A stretch of DNA of 64,000 nucleotides, taken from positions 248,001-312,000 of the forward strand of contig DVKG01000012.1 of NCBI GenBank assembly GCA_018716135.1, read 5' to 3'. The translations under genes and the position numbers were made by a program. Position 1 is the stretch's first letter. Every line of letters begins with the position of its first letter. Shown here one piece after another: positions 50,770 through 57,358 of the stretch. Source of the DNA: Scybalosoma faecavium. Lineage in GTDB: Bacteria > Bacillota > Clostridia > Christensenellales > Christensenellaceae. Under the pieces are notes generated by a model. That model saw nothing but the letters and a program-made list of their open reading frames with translations. It did no database searches and was not told the origin of the DNA.

Positions 50770-52593
50770 ATGTGTGGTATTGTAGGATACATAGGCGACA
50801 GAGATGTTCTCCCCGTGCTTCTGGGCGGGCTTCATAAACTGGAATACCGCGGCTACGACAGCGCAGGCGTAGCGTATTTCAAAAACGAAAAGCTCAGCGT
50901 CATAAAAGCCAAAGGCAGACTCACCAATCTCGAATCTCTGCTCGAAGGTAAAAGCAGCACGCACACAGCCGGCATAGGTCACACCCGCTGGGCGACACAC
51001 GGCGAGCCGTCCGATATAAACTCCCACCCGCACACTAACACCGCAGGAGACATAGCCGTAGTTCACAACGGCATCATAGAAAACTTCAGCACTTTGCGCG
51101 AATGGCTTGAAAAAAAAGGAATAAGCTTCGTATCGCAGACAGATACGGAAGTAATAGCTCATCTTATAAATTACTTTTACGAAGGCGATCTAATGGTCGC
51201 TCTGCAAGGCGCTCTCAAAATGATGAAAGGCTCTTATGCGCTCGGAGTCATCTGCGAAGAAGAACCTGACAAACTCATCGCCGTCCGAAAAGACAGCCCG
51301 CTCGTAATCGGTTACGGCAGCGGAGAAAACTTCATTGCATCTGACGTACCCGCTATTCTCGAGTACACAAAAAGCGTCTACTTTCTCCATGACAACGAGA
51401 TCGCAGTAATCACCCGCGATAAAGTCGAGCTGTTCGACGAATACGGAAAGCGCCTGCACCGCACTCCCGACACCGTGGATTGGGATGCGTCTCAGGCCGA
51501 GAAGGGCGGCTATCCGCACTTCATGATAAAGGAAATCAGCGAACAGCCCAAGGCTCTTTACGACACGCTTATGAGCCTGCTCGACGGGGACAACATAGAC
51601 CTGAGCAAAACAGGCGTAAGCGACCAAATGCTGGCCGAGGCAAACAAGATATTTTTCGTAGCCTGCGGCACAGCGAGCCACGCCGGTCACGTCGGCAAAT
51701 ACGTTGTAGAAAACCTCGCCAGAGTCAGCGTAGAAGTAGATATAGCATCTGAATTTCGTTATCGAAAGCCAATACTGAGCAAGGACACTCTCGTTATTGT
51801 CATCAGCCAATCAGGCGAAACGGCAGACACTATCGCCGCCATGCGCGAAGCGAAAAACCAGGGGCTCAAGGTGCTTGCAATAACCAACGTAAAAGGCAGC
51901 ACGATCTCTCGCGAGGCAGACGCGGTCATCTATACTCAAGCCGGCATGGAAATATCCGTCGCCTCTACAAAGGCATACATTACTCAGCTTCTGGTGATCT
52001 ATCTGCTTGCCATAAGAATAGCTCAAATCAAAGGTCAGATTTCCGAAAGCAAGGCCTCTGAGCTGCTCGCTGAGCTGAAAGCAATCCCCGAGAAAGCAAA
52101 GCAGCTTCTGGACAGCAAGGAGAGCGTACAGAGATTCGCGGCACGCCGTTTCCGCGACAAATCGACATTCTTCATCGGGCGCGGCATGGACTACGCTTTG
52201 GCTATGGAGGCGTCTCTGAAATTAAAAGAAGTCTCTTATGTACACAGCGAGGCATACGCCGCCGGAGAGCTCAAACATGGTACGATAGCTCTCATAGAGG
52301 ACAACACTCTCGTCGTCGCTCTCGCAACTCAGCACACTCTTTTGGAGAAAACCGTAAGCAATATTCAAGAGGTCAAAGCGCGCGGAGCGTTCGTCCTGGG
52401 CGTACTTCAAAACAAAGACGCAGCCTCAGCGGATCAGATGGACGACTGCTTTATAATACCTGATACGCTGGATATATTCGCTCCGATGCTCGGCGTTATC
52501 CCCATGCAGATGTTCGCTTATTACGCCGCAGTGCAGAAGGGCTGCGACGTGGATAAGCCGAGAAATCTCGCCAAATCCGTAACAGTAGAATAA
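50770..52593 (+). CDS. glmS: Glutamine-fructose-6-phosphate aminotransferase (isomerizing)
   Basis: Makes glucosamine 6-phosphate from fructose 6-phosphate and glutamine. The 607-residue protein has the N-terminal nucleophile Cys2 in MCGIVGYIG, the glutaminase motif GHTRWATHG near residues 75-83, two SIS domains (ACGTASHAG, and SQSGETADT near 345-353) and ends with the family PRNLAKSVTVE. Only 13 bp separate it from glmM and the glmM leader is about 70 bases, so there is no room for the glmS ribozyme found before glmS in many Bacillota; control must be by other means. Confidence 0.97.
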   Translation: MCGIVGYIGDRDVLPVLLGGLHKLEYRGYDSAGVAYFKNEKLSVIKAKGRLTNLESLLEGKSSTHTAGIGHTRWATHGEPSDINSHPHTNTAGDIAVVHNGIIENFSTLREWLEKKGISFVSQTDTEVIAHLINYFYEGDLMVALQGALKMMKGSYALGVICEEEPDKLIAVRKDSPLVIGYGSGENFIASDVPAILEYTKSVYFLHDNEIAVITRDKVELFDEYGKRLHRTPDTVDWDASQAEKGGYPHFMIKEISEQPKALYDTLMSLLDGDNIDLSKTGVSDQMLAEANKIFFVACGTASHAGHVGKYVVENLARVSVEVDIASEFRYRKPILSKDTLVIVISQSGETADTIAAMREAKNQGLKVLAITNVKGSTISREADAVIYTQAGMEISVASTKAYITQLLVIYLLAIRIAQIKGQISESKASELLAELKAIPEKAKQLLDSKESVQRFAARRFRDKSTFFIGRGMDYALAMEASLKLKEVSYVHSEAYAAGELKHGTIALIEDNTLVVALATQHTLLEKTVSNIQEVKARGAFVLGVLQNKDAASADQMDDCFIIPDTLDIFAPMLGVIPMQMFAYYAAVQKGCDVDKPRNLAKSVTVE

Positions 52594-52620
52594 TAAAAAA
52601 ACGCAGACGCGAGTACAAAA

Positions 52621-52680
52621 TGAACTGCACCCCATTTGTCAGACAGTATGGTATACCGAATGACAGATGGGGTGTTTTCA
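52621..52680 (+). terminator. glmS terminator made of inverted TGAA..CACCCCAT..TGTCA ends
   Basis: CACCCCATTTGTCA (52628-52641) pairs with TGACAGATGGGGTG (52661-52674), followed by TTTTC; a good terminator for glmS. The arms extend to TGAACTG on the left and TTTTCA on the right, so the block has TG...CA ends like IS3-family terminal repeats. Confidence 0.7.
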
Positions 52681-52692
52681 ATAAGAAATAGA

Positions 52693-52781
52693 CACCGGTG
52701 CAATAGCCGGTGTATCAAAAAAGCAAAGCTAAAGGGCTCGCCGCCCGTTCTTCACAGACAACAAGCCCTTTCGATTGCTTG
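52693..52781 (-). terminator. Hairpins downstream of the rRNA methyltransferase gene
   Basis: On the minus strand AAAGGGCT/AGCCCTTT (52774-52781 with 52731-52738) is followed by a T-rich stretch TTTGCTTTTTT, then by an ACACCGG/CCGGTGT hairpin (52693-52714). These probably terminate the infC operon. The rest of the 52594-52872 gap shows no gene. Confidence 0.55.
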
Positions 52782-52872
52782 AACAGTTTTTACTTCAAAA
52801 TATTGTCTAACTTTTTTGGAGGCGTTTCAGACACCTCAAATTTCACAGCTGCGTTTTTTAGTTTCCCGTTAT

Positions 52873-53616
52873 TTATTCGCCTATAAGCTTATACATCATT
52901 ATTCCCGCCGCGACCGCCGCGTTGAGGCTTTCCGCTTTTCCGAATATCGGTATGCGATACAGCACGTCCGCCAGAGCCGCCGTTTCGTCTGTCAAGCCCC
53001 GTGATTCATTCCCTATAAGCAGCACGGCGTCTCTCGACGGATTCAAACTGCCCTGCCCGCGAAGATGTCCCGCAACTACAACGCGGCCTTCAGAAAGCTC
53101 TTTCAGCCTCTCTCTGAAACATTCCGCCGTCTCTACGGGAATATGAAAGCAGCTGCCCATAGACGCGCGAACAGCACGCGGAGAAGTATAATCTGCGCAT
53201 CGCTCAGACATCAGAACCCCCGCCGCGCCTACAGCGTCCGCAGTTCGTATTATAGTTCCTATGTTCTGCGGATCTGATACATCCTCGAGAGCTATTATCA
53301 AACCCTGTCCGCTTATGACCGCATTTTTCATTCGGACTACTGCCAGCTCTGTATTTAAGTTCTTCGCCTCGCTGACCGCGTGGAGTATCTCCGGCGGCGC
53401 CGTCTTTACTTCTACGCCGTTTTCCAGAGCAATGCGCGCTGCTTCAGACTGCGCATCTGTCGTAAGCAAGGTCTGTACCTCGGCGTTTATCAGCGCCTCA
53501 ATAGAGCATTTACTCCCCTCCGCAACGTACAAGCCCTCCTGCTGCCGGGCTTTTTTATTTTTCAGCGAACGCAGAAGCTTTACATATGCGTTCTTGCTGC
53601 TTGTGATATCGTACAT
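52873..53616 (-). CDS. TrmH/SpoU-family RNA 2'-O-methyltransferase (YsgA type)
   Basis: A 247-residue SPOUT methyltransferase. Residues about 1-95 form an L30e-like RNA-binding domain (VKLLRSLKNKKARQQEGLYVAEG). The trefoil-knot catalytic domain follows with motif 1 DPQNIGTIIRTADAVGA near 111-127, motif 2 LLIGNESRGL near 201-210, and motif 3 IPIFGKAESLNAAVAAGIMMY at about 222-242 (read in two parts). It modifies rRNA or tRNA; the target is not known. Start at 53616 (MYDITSSKN) has GAGG upstream. It follows infC-rpmI-rplT as ysgA does in B. subtilis, separated by a perfect hairpin. Confidence 0.88.
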   Translation of the reverse strand: MYDITSSKNAYVKLLRSLKNKKARQQEGLYVAEGSKCSIEALINAEVQTLLTTDAQSEAARIALENGVEVKTAPPEILHAVSEAKNLNTELAVVRMKNAVISGQGLIIALEDVSDPQNIGTIIRTADAVGAAGVLMSERCADYTSPRAVRASMGSCFHIPVETAECFRERLKELSEGRVVVAGHLRGQGSLNPSRDAVLLIGNESRGLTDETAALADVLYRIPIFGKAESLNAAVAAGIMMYKLIGE

Positions 53617-53636
53617 TTCAGCCTCATAAAGCAAAC

Positions 53637-53657
53637 CCCGAAATCAAAGATTTCGGG
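53637..53657 (-). terminator. Hairpin after rplT
   Basis: CCCGAAATC, AAA, GATTTCGGG: a perfect 9-bp stem with a three-base loop. Only a weak T-rich tail follows on the minus strand, so it is a partial terminator between rplT and the methyltransferase gene. Confidence 0.65.
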
Positions 53658-53682
53658 ATGTGCGTATCTATCAAAAAAATAT

Positions 53683-54039
53683 TTATGCCAGCGCCTTTTT
53701 AGCTGTCTCTGCGAGCTTAGCGAAAGCTGCTGCATCGTTTACAGCCATATCTGCAAGGATCTTTCTGTTGATCTCAATACCAGACTTTTTCAGACCGTCC
53801 ATCATTCTGGAATAGCTGATGCCGTTGATTCTTGCTGCCGCATTGATACGAGCGATCCAGAGCTTGCGGAAGTCGCGCTTCTTCAGTCTTCTGCCGATGT
53901 AAGCGTACTTCTGAGACTTCATTACAGCTTCTTTAGCTGTGCGATACTGCTTGGACTTCGCGCCATAATAGCCCTTAGCCAGTTTTAATACTTTTCTGCG
54001 CTTCTTATGAGCGTTAACTGCTCTCTTAACTCTTGCCAT
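53683..54039 (-). CDS. rplT: 50S ribosomal protein L20
   Basis: 118 residues, the standard length. The start MARVKRAVNAHKKRRKVLKL and the C-terminal MDGLKKSGIEINRKILADMA block are typical of L20, an early 50S assembly protein. It is the third gene of infC-rpmI-rplT. L20 binds the leader or an internal site of its own mRNA in other bacteria and represses the operon. Confidence 0.98.
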   Translation of the reverse strand: MARVKRAVNAHKKRRKVLKLAKGYYGAKSKQYRTAKEAVMKSQKYAYIGRRLKKRDFRKLWIARINAAARINGISYSRMMDGLKKSGIEINRKILADMAVNDAAAFAKLAETAKKALA

Positions 54040-54061
54040 TGTTTAAAAACCTCCTGTCAGA

Positions 54062-54259
54062 TTACTTGTACGGAACGAGCGTGCGAACTGTCTTTTTAAC
54101 CGTCGGGTCTACGTATGTACCCTTTCTGAGGTTTCTCTTTCTCTTTGTAGTCTTTTTATTGAGAATATGGCTCTTGAAAGCCTTAGCTCTCTTAATTTGA
54201 CCGGACTTTGTTACGTTGAAGCGCTTAGCCGCTCCTCTGTGTGTTTTCATCTTCGGCAT
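54062..54259 (-). CDS. rpmI: 50S ribosomal protein L35
   Basis: 65 residues, highly basic, beginning MPKMKTHRGAAKRFNVTKSG, the usual L35 start, with the conserved HILNKKTTKRKRNLRKGTYV core. It lies between infC and rplT. Confidence 0.98.
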   Translation of the reverse strand: MPKMKTHRGAAKRFNVTKSGQIKRAKAFKSHILNKKTTKRKRNLRKGTYVDPTVKKTVRTLVPYK

Positions 54260-54300
54260 TTTATTGCCCTCCTCTCCTAAATATATAGGTAATAATCTTT

Positions 54301-54807
54301 TTAATTTTTCGGTGCAAGTATCATGAACATACTGCGGCCTTCCATTTTCGGCGCACGTTCTACATTTACGCCATCAAGCATATCGAGGAATGCGTTCATA
54401 ACATCGAGACCATTCTCCGTATGACTCAGCTGACGTCCTTTAAAACGAATGGACACTTTGACTTTATCGCCGGATGCGAGAAATTTCATTACATTCTTAG
54501 CCTTAACTTCAAGATCGTGCTTATCTATCGTAGCAGAAAGACGCATCTCTTTAATAGTGATAGTCTTTTGGTTTTTTTTCGCTTCTTTTTGACGCTTTGT
54601 CTGCTCGAAGCGATATTTGCCATAGTCCATTATTTTACATACAGGCGGCTGCGCCTTTGGAGAAATGTTGACGAGATCGAGTCCTGCGTTCTCCGCGATG
54701 CCCAGAGCCTGCGACGTAGGCATTATGCCCATCTGTTCGCCGTCCTGACCTATCAGGCGCACTTCTCTGTCTCGTATCTGCTCATTGATGTACAGTTCGT
54801 TAGCTAT
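54301..54807 (-). CDS. infC: Translation initiation factor IF-3 (AUA start)
   Basis: IF-3 keeps subunits apart and proofreads the start codon. The family-conserved N-terminus (NELYINEQIRDREVRLIGQ) extends 15 codons upstream of the first usable ATG/GTG-type start (GTG 54762). Reading back in frame gives ATA GCT AAC GAA CTG, with GGGAGG eight bases before the ATA at 54807. No ATG, GTG or TTG lies there, so the start is almost certainly AUA, giving 168 residues, the normal size. Rare AUU/AUA starts on infC are known and allow IF-3 to repress itself. The C-terminal KVKVSIRFKGRQLSH region is also conserved. First gene of infC-rpmI-rplT. Confidence 0.93.
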   Translation of the reverse strand: MANELYINEQIRDREVRLIGQDGEQMGIMPTSQALGIAENAGLDLVNISPKAQPPVCKIMDYGKYRFEQTKRQKEAKKNQKTITIKEMRLSATIDKHDLEVKAKNVMKFLASGDKVKVSIRFKGRQLSHTENGLDVMNAFLDMLDGVNVERAPKMEGRSMFMILAPKN

Positions 54808-54853
54808 TTAAAACGCCTCCCTTTTATAACTTCGCCGCGCGCTGTTTTACAAT

Positions 54854-54952
54854 AAAAAACGCGGGCATAGATCACCCGCGTAAAACACTCATTATTAACC
54901 GAATCGATACGACAACCATTCGGTGAGAAGCGGGCAGCCTCTACTTGATACC
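54854..54952 (-). promoter_or_regulatory. infC-rpmI-rplT leader with attenuator
   Basis: The leader of about 145 bases ends in a terminator stem ACGCGGG/CCCGCGT (54859-54865 with 54875-54881) followed by six Ts, ahead of the infC ribosome site. Upstream sequence (AGAGGCTGCCCGCTTCTCACC) can pair with parts of it. This matches the layout of L20/IF-3-type attenuated leaders in Bacillota. Confidence 0.7.
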
Positions 54953-54958
54953 TAAAAT

Positions 54959-54987
54959 AGTATACACGATCTGCCGCTTCGTGTCAA
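54959..54987 (-). promoter_or_regulatory. infC operon promoter
   Basis: On the minus strand TTGACA, 17 bp, TATACT. The -35 lies only nine bases from the end of repeat copy B. Confidence 0.85.
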
Positions 54988-54995
54988 GCTTTTTT

Positions 54996-55138
54996 AAAAT
55001 ATAACCGTGAACAGATGTCCTCCGCCTAAGGCGGAGGACATCTAAGCCTTCAGTGGCGGTGCAATCCGCCACTGAAGCCCTAAGAGGCTTCGCCTCTCGT
55101 TCACTTGTTGGATGACGGGGACAGCGCCCCTTATCGAA
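54996..55138. repeat. Dispersed hairpin-rich repeat, copy B
   Basis: Reverse complement of copy A (42542-42689) with scattered changes. Here the terminal hairpin is perfect: GATGTCCTCCGCC, TTA, GGCGGAGGACATC. The stem GCCTTCAGTGGCGG/CCGCCACTGAAGCC is also better paired than in copy A. The left end (TTCGATAAGG on the minus strand) supplies the last codon and stop of thrS (55131-55133), and the other end stops nine bases from the infC -35. It may now serve as the thrS terminator. Confidence 0.85.
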
Positions 55139-57035
55139 CCTTATCTTTATTCTCTTGCAGCAGAGTTTCGATAAAATCAGCAGCAGGAATAGCGCCCTGC
55201 TCGCCTTGTCCGCGCTTGCGAACGGAGAGCGTGCCTGACTCCTGTTCTTTTTCACCCACTACTGCGATATACGGTGTGCGCTCGTTGCGCGCCTCTCTAA
55301 TCTTGTAACCGATTTTTTCGGAACGTGTATCCACTTCAACGCGGATACCCTTCTCTTCCATCATACTCTTTAGCTCGAGCGCGTAATCCGCAAATTTATC
55401 AGATATGGGCAGTATCTTAACCTGAACGGGAGACAGCCACAGCGGGAATGCTCCTGCGAAATGCTCTATCAAAATTCCGATAAAACGCTCTATAGAACCA
55501 AACGCAACGCGATGTATCATTATCGGTCTGTGCTTCTCTCCGTCTGCTCCGGTGTATTCCAGCTCAAAACGCAGAGGCAGCTGCATATCCAGCTGAATCG
55601 TACCGCACTGCCACGTTCTTCCGATAGAATCCTCCAGATGGAAGTCTATTTTGGGACCGTAGAAAGCGCCGTCGCCCTCGTTTACCACATATTCCAATCC
55701 CAAATCATCCAAAGCGCCGCGCAGACCTTCCGTTGCGATCTCCCAATCCTCATCGCTGCCCATGCTGTCCTCAGGACGTGTAGAGAGCTCGATATGATAC
55801 TTAAAACCAAACAGAGTGTAAACCTCATCTATCAGGTTCGCTACTCCCTTTATCTCCTCGCGAATCTGCTCGGGCGTCATGAAGATGTGCGCGTCATCCT
55901 GAGTGAAGCAGCGAACGCGCATAAGCCCGTGAAGCTGACCGGATTTTTCATGACGATGTACCAGACCCAGCTCGCCCATGCGCAGAGGCAGGTCTCTGTA
56001 TGAACGCGGCTCAGACTGATAGACGAGTATTCCGCCGGGGCAGTTCATCGGCTTGATAGCGAAATCTGTCTCATCTATTACAGTGGTATACATATTCTCC
56101 TTATAATGATCCCAATGGCCGGACGTTTCCCAAAGACTGCGGGAAAGCATTATCGGAGTTGAAATTTCCTGATATCCGTTGCGTCTGTGAAGCTCATGCC
56201 AATAATCCAGCAGCAGATTTTTGAGAATCATGCCCTTGGGGAGGAAGAACGGGAATCCGGGGCCGGCTTCATTCATCATAAACAAGCCCAACTCGCGTCC
56301 GATCTTTCTGTGGTCGCGCTTTTTAGCCTCTTCGATAGCGGTGAGGTATGCCTGCAAATCCTCTTTCTTCTCAAATGCCGTTCCGTATATTCTGCAAAGC
56401 ATTTTATTCTTCTCGCTTCCGCGCCAGTATGCGCCCGCTGTGCTCGTCAGCTTGAACGCACGTACACGGCTTGTAGACGGCAGATGAGCGCCCGCACATA
56501 GGTCTGTAAAATCTCCCTGGCGATAGAACGAAATCGTCTCGCCCTCCGGCAGATCCTCAATGAGCTCAACCTTGTAAGGCTCGTTCTTTTCTTTCATAAA
56601 CGCTATAGCCTCGTCTCTCGGAAGCTCAAAACGCTCGAGCGGCAGATTCTCGGAAACTATCTTCGCCATTTCTTTTTCTATTTTGGGCAGGTCTTCTGCT
56701 GTGAACGCCTTGTCCACATCGAAATCGTAATAGAAGCCCTTGTCTATCGCCGGACCGATCGCCAGCTTTGTATCCGGATAAAGACGCTTGACCGCCTGCG
56801 CGAGTACATGAGAGACGGTATGGCGCATAGTCCAGCGGCCTTCCGCATCGTCGAAAGTGAGTATCTCCAGCTCACAATCCTTTTCTATAGGGCGCATGAG
56901 ATCCCAAAGCTCTCCGTCAACCTTAGCTGCGAGAGCTGTCTTTTTTAGCTTATTAGAAAGCTTAGAAGCTATGTCTATAGGTTTCGCACCTTGTTCTACA
57001 GAGATCGACTTGCCGTCTTTCAGCGTGATTTCCAT
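55131..57035 (-). CDS. thrS: Threonine-tRNA ligase
   Basis: Charges tRNA-Thr. The 634-residue class II synthetase has the TGS domain (1-62), the editing domain with H72-x3-H76 (RHTVSHVLAQ), the catalytic core with motif 2 (RVRCFTQDDAHIF) and motif 3 (IMIHRVAFGSIERFIGIL), and zinc ligands in MNCPGG, and a C-terminal anticodon-binding domain from about residue 530. Its stop codon falls within repeat copy B. It is controlled by a T-box leader upstream. Between yfhO and infC. Confidence 0.97.
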   Translation of the reverse strand: MEITLKDGKSISVEQGAKPIDIASKLSNKLKKTALAAKVDGELWDLMRPIEKDCELEILTFDDAEGRWTMRHTVSHVLAQAVKRLYPDTKLAIGPAIDKGFYYDFDVDKAFTAEDLPKIEKEMAKIVSENLPLERFELPRDEAIAFMKEKNEPYKVELIEDLPEGETISFYRQGDFTDLCAGAHLPSTSRVRAFKLTSTAGAYWRGSEKNKMLCRIYGTAFEKKEDLQAYLTAIEEAKKRDHRKIGRELGLFMMNEAGPGFPFFLPKGMILKNLLLDYWHELHRRNGYQEISTPIMLSRSLWETSGHWDHYKENMYTTVIDETDFAIKPMNCPGGILVYQSEPRSYRDLPLRMGELGLVHRHEKSGQLHGLMRVRCFTQDDAHIFMTPEQIREEIKGVANLIDEVYTLFGFKYHIELSTRPEDSMGSDEDWEIATEGLRGALDDLGLEYVVNEGDGAFYGPKIDFHLEDSIGRTWQCGTIQLDMQLPLRFELEYTGADGEKHRPIMIHRVAFGSIERFIGILIEHFAGAFPLWLSPVQVKILPISDKFADYALELKSMMEEKGIRVEVDTRSEKIGYKIREARNERTPYIAVVGEKEQESGTLSVRKRGQGEQGAIPAADFIETLLQENKDKVR

Positions 57036-57084
57036 ATCTTTTCTCCTTCAAATTCATTTTTTGCTGTAGTTAAATTTTAAAGTT

Positions 57085-57319
57085 ATAAAAAAACGTCCCC
57101 GATATGATATCAGGGACGAACATTTTCTGTCCGTGGTTCCACCCTCGTTGATTGTAAAACCCACTTTTGCAGAGCTATATCGCGCTCAAAACGCACATAT
57201 CCTGACTGCGGCCGGTATTCACGGAGAGACGCTCTGCCGCGCTCACAGCGAACGCGCGGCTCTCTTGAAGAGCGCTGCCTCCCGCTACTAATCCGCAGAT
57301 ATGCGAGAGTATTAATTTC
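57085..57319 (-). promoter_or_regulatory. T-box riboswitch for thrS
   Basis: About 235-base leader. The T-box core GAGGGTGGAACCACGG (57132-57147) is followed by a terminator stem CGTCCC/GGGACG (57094-57099 with 57113-57118) and a T-run. In the stem I internal loop GAATACCGG places ACC at 57214-57216 as the likely threonine specifier codon, read by tRNA-Thr(GGU). Uncharged tRNA would favour the antiterminator. Confidence 0.93.
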
Positions 57320-57325
57320 AATTTG

Positions 57326-57354
57326 ATTATACACCGTCGCCGCTCAGATGTCAA
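57326..57354 (-). promoter_or_regulatory. thrS promoter
   Basis: On the minus strand TTGACA, 17 bp, TATAAT. It begins only four bases after the yfhO stop codon, with no terminator in between. Confidence 0.85.
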
Positions 57355-57358
57355 TCTG

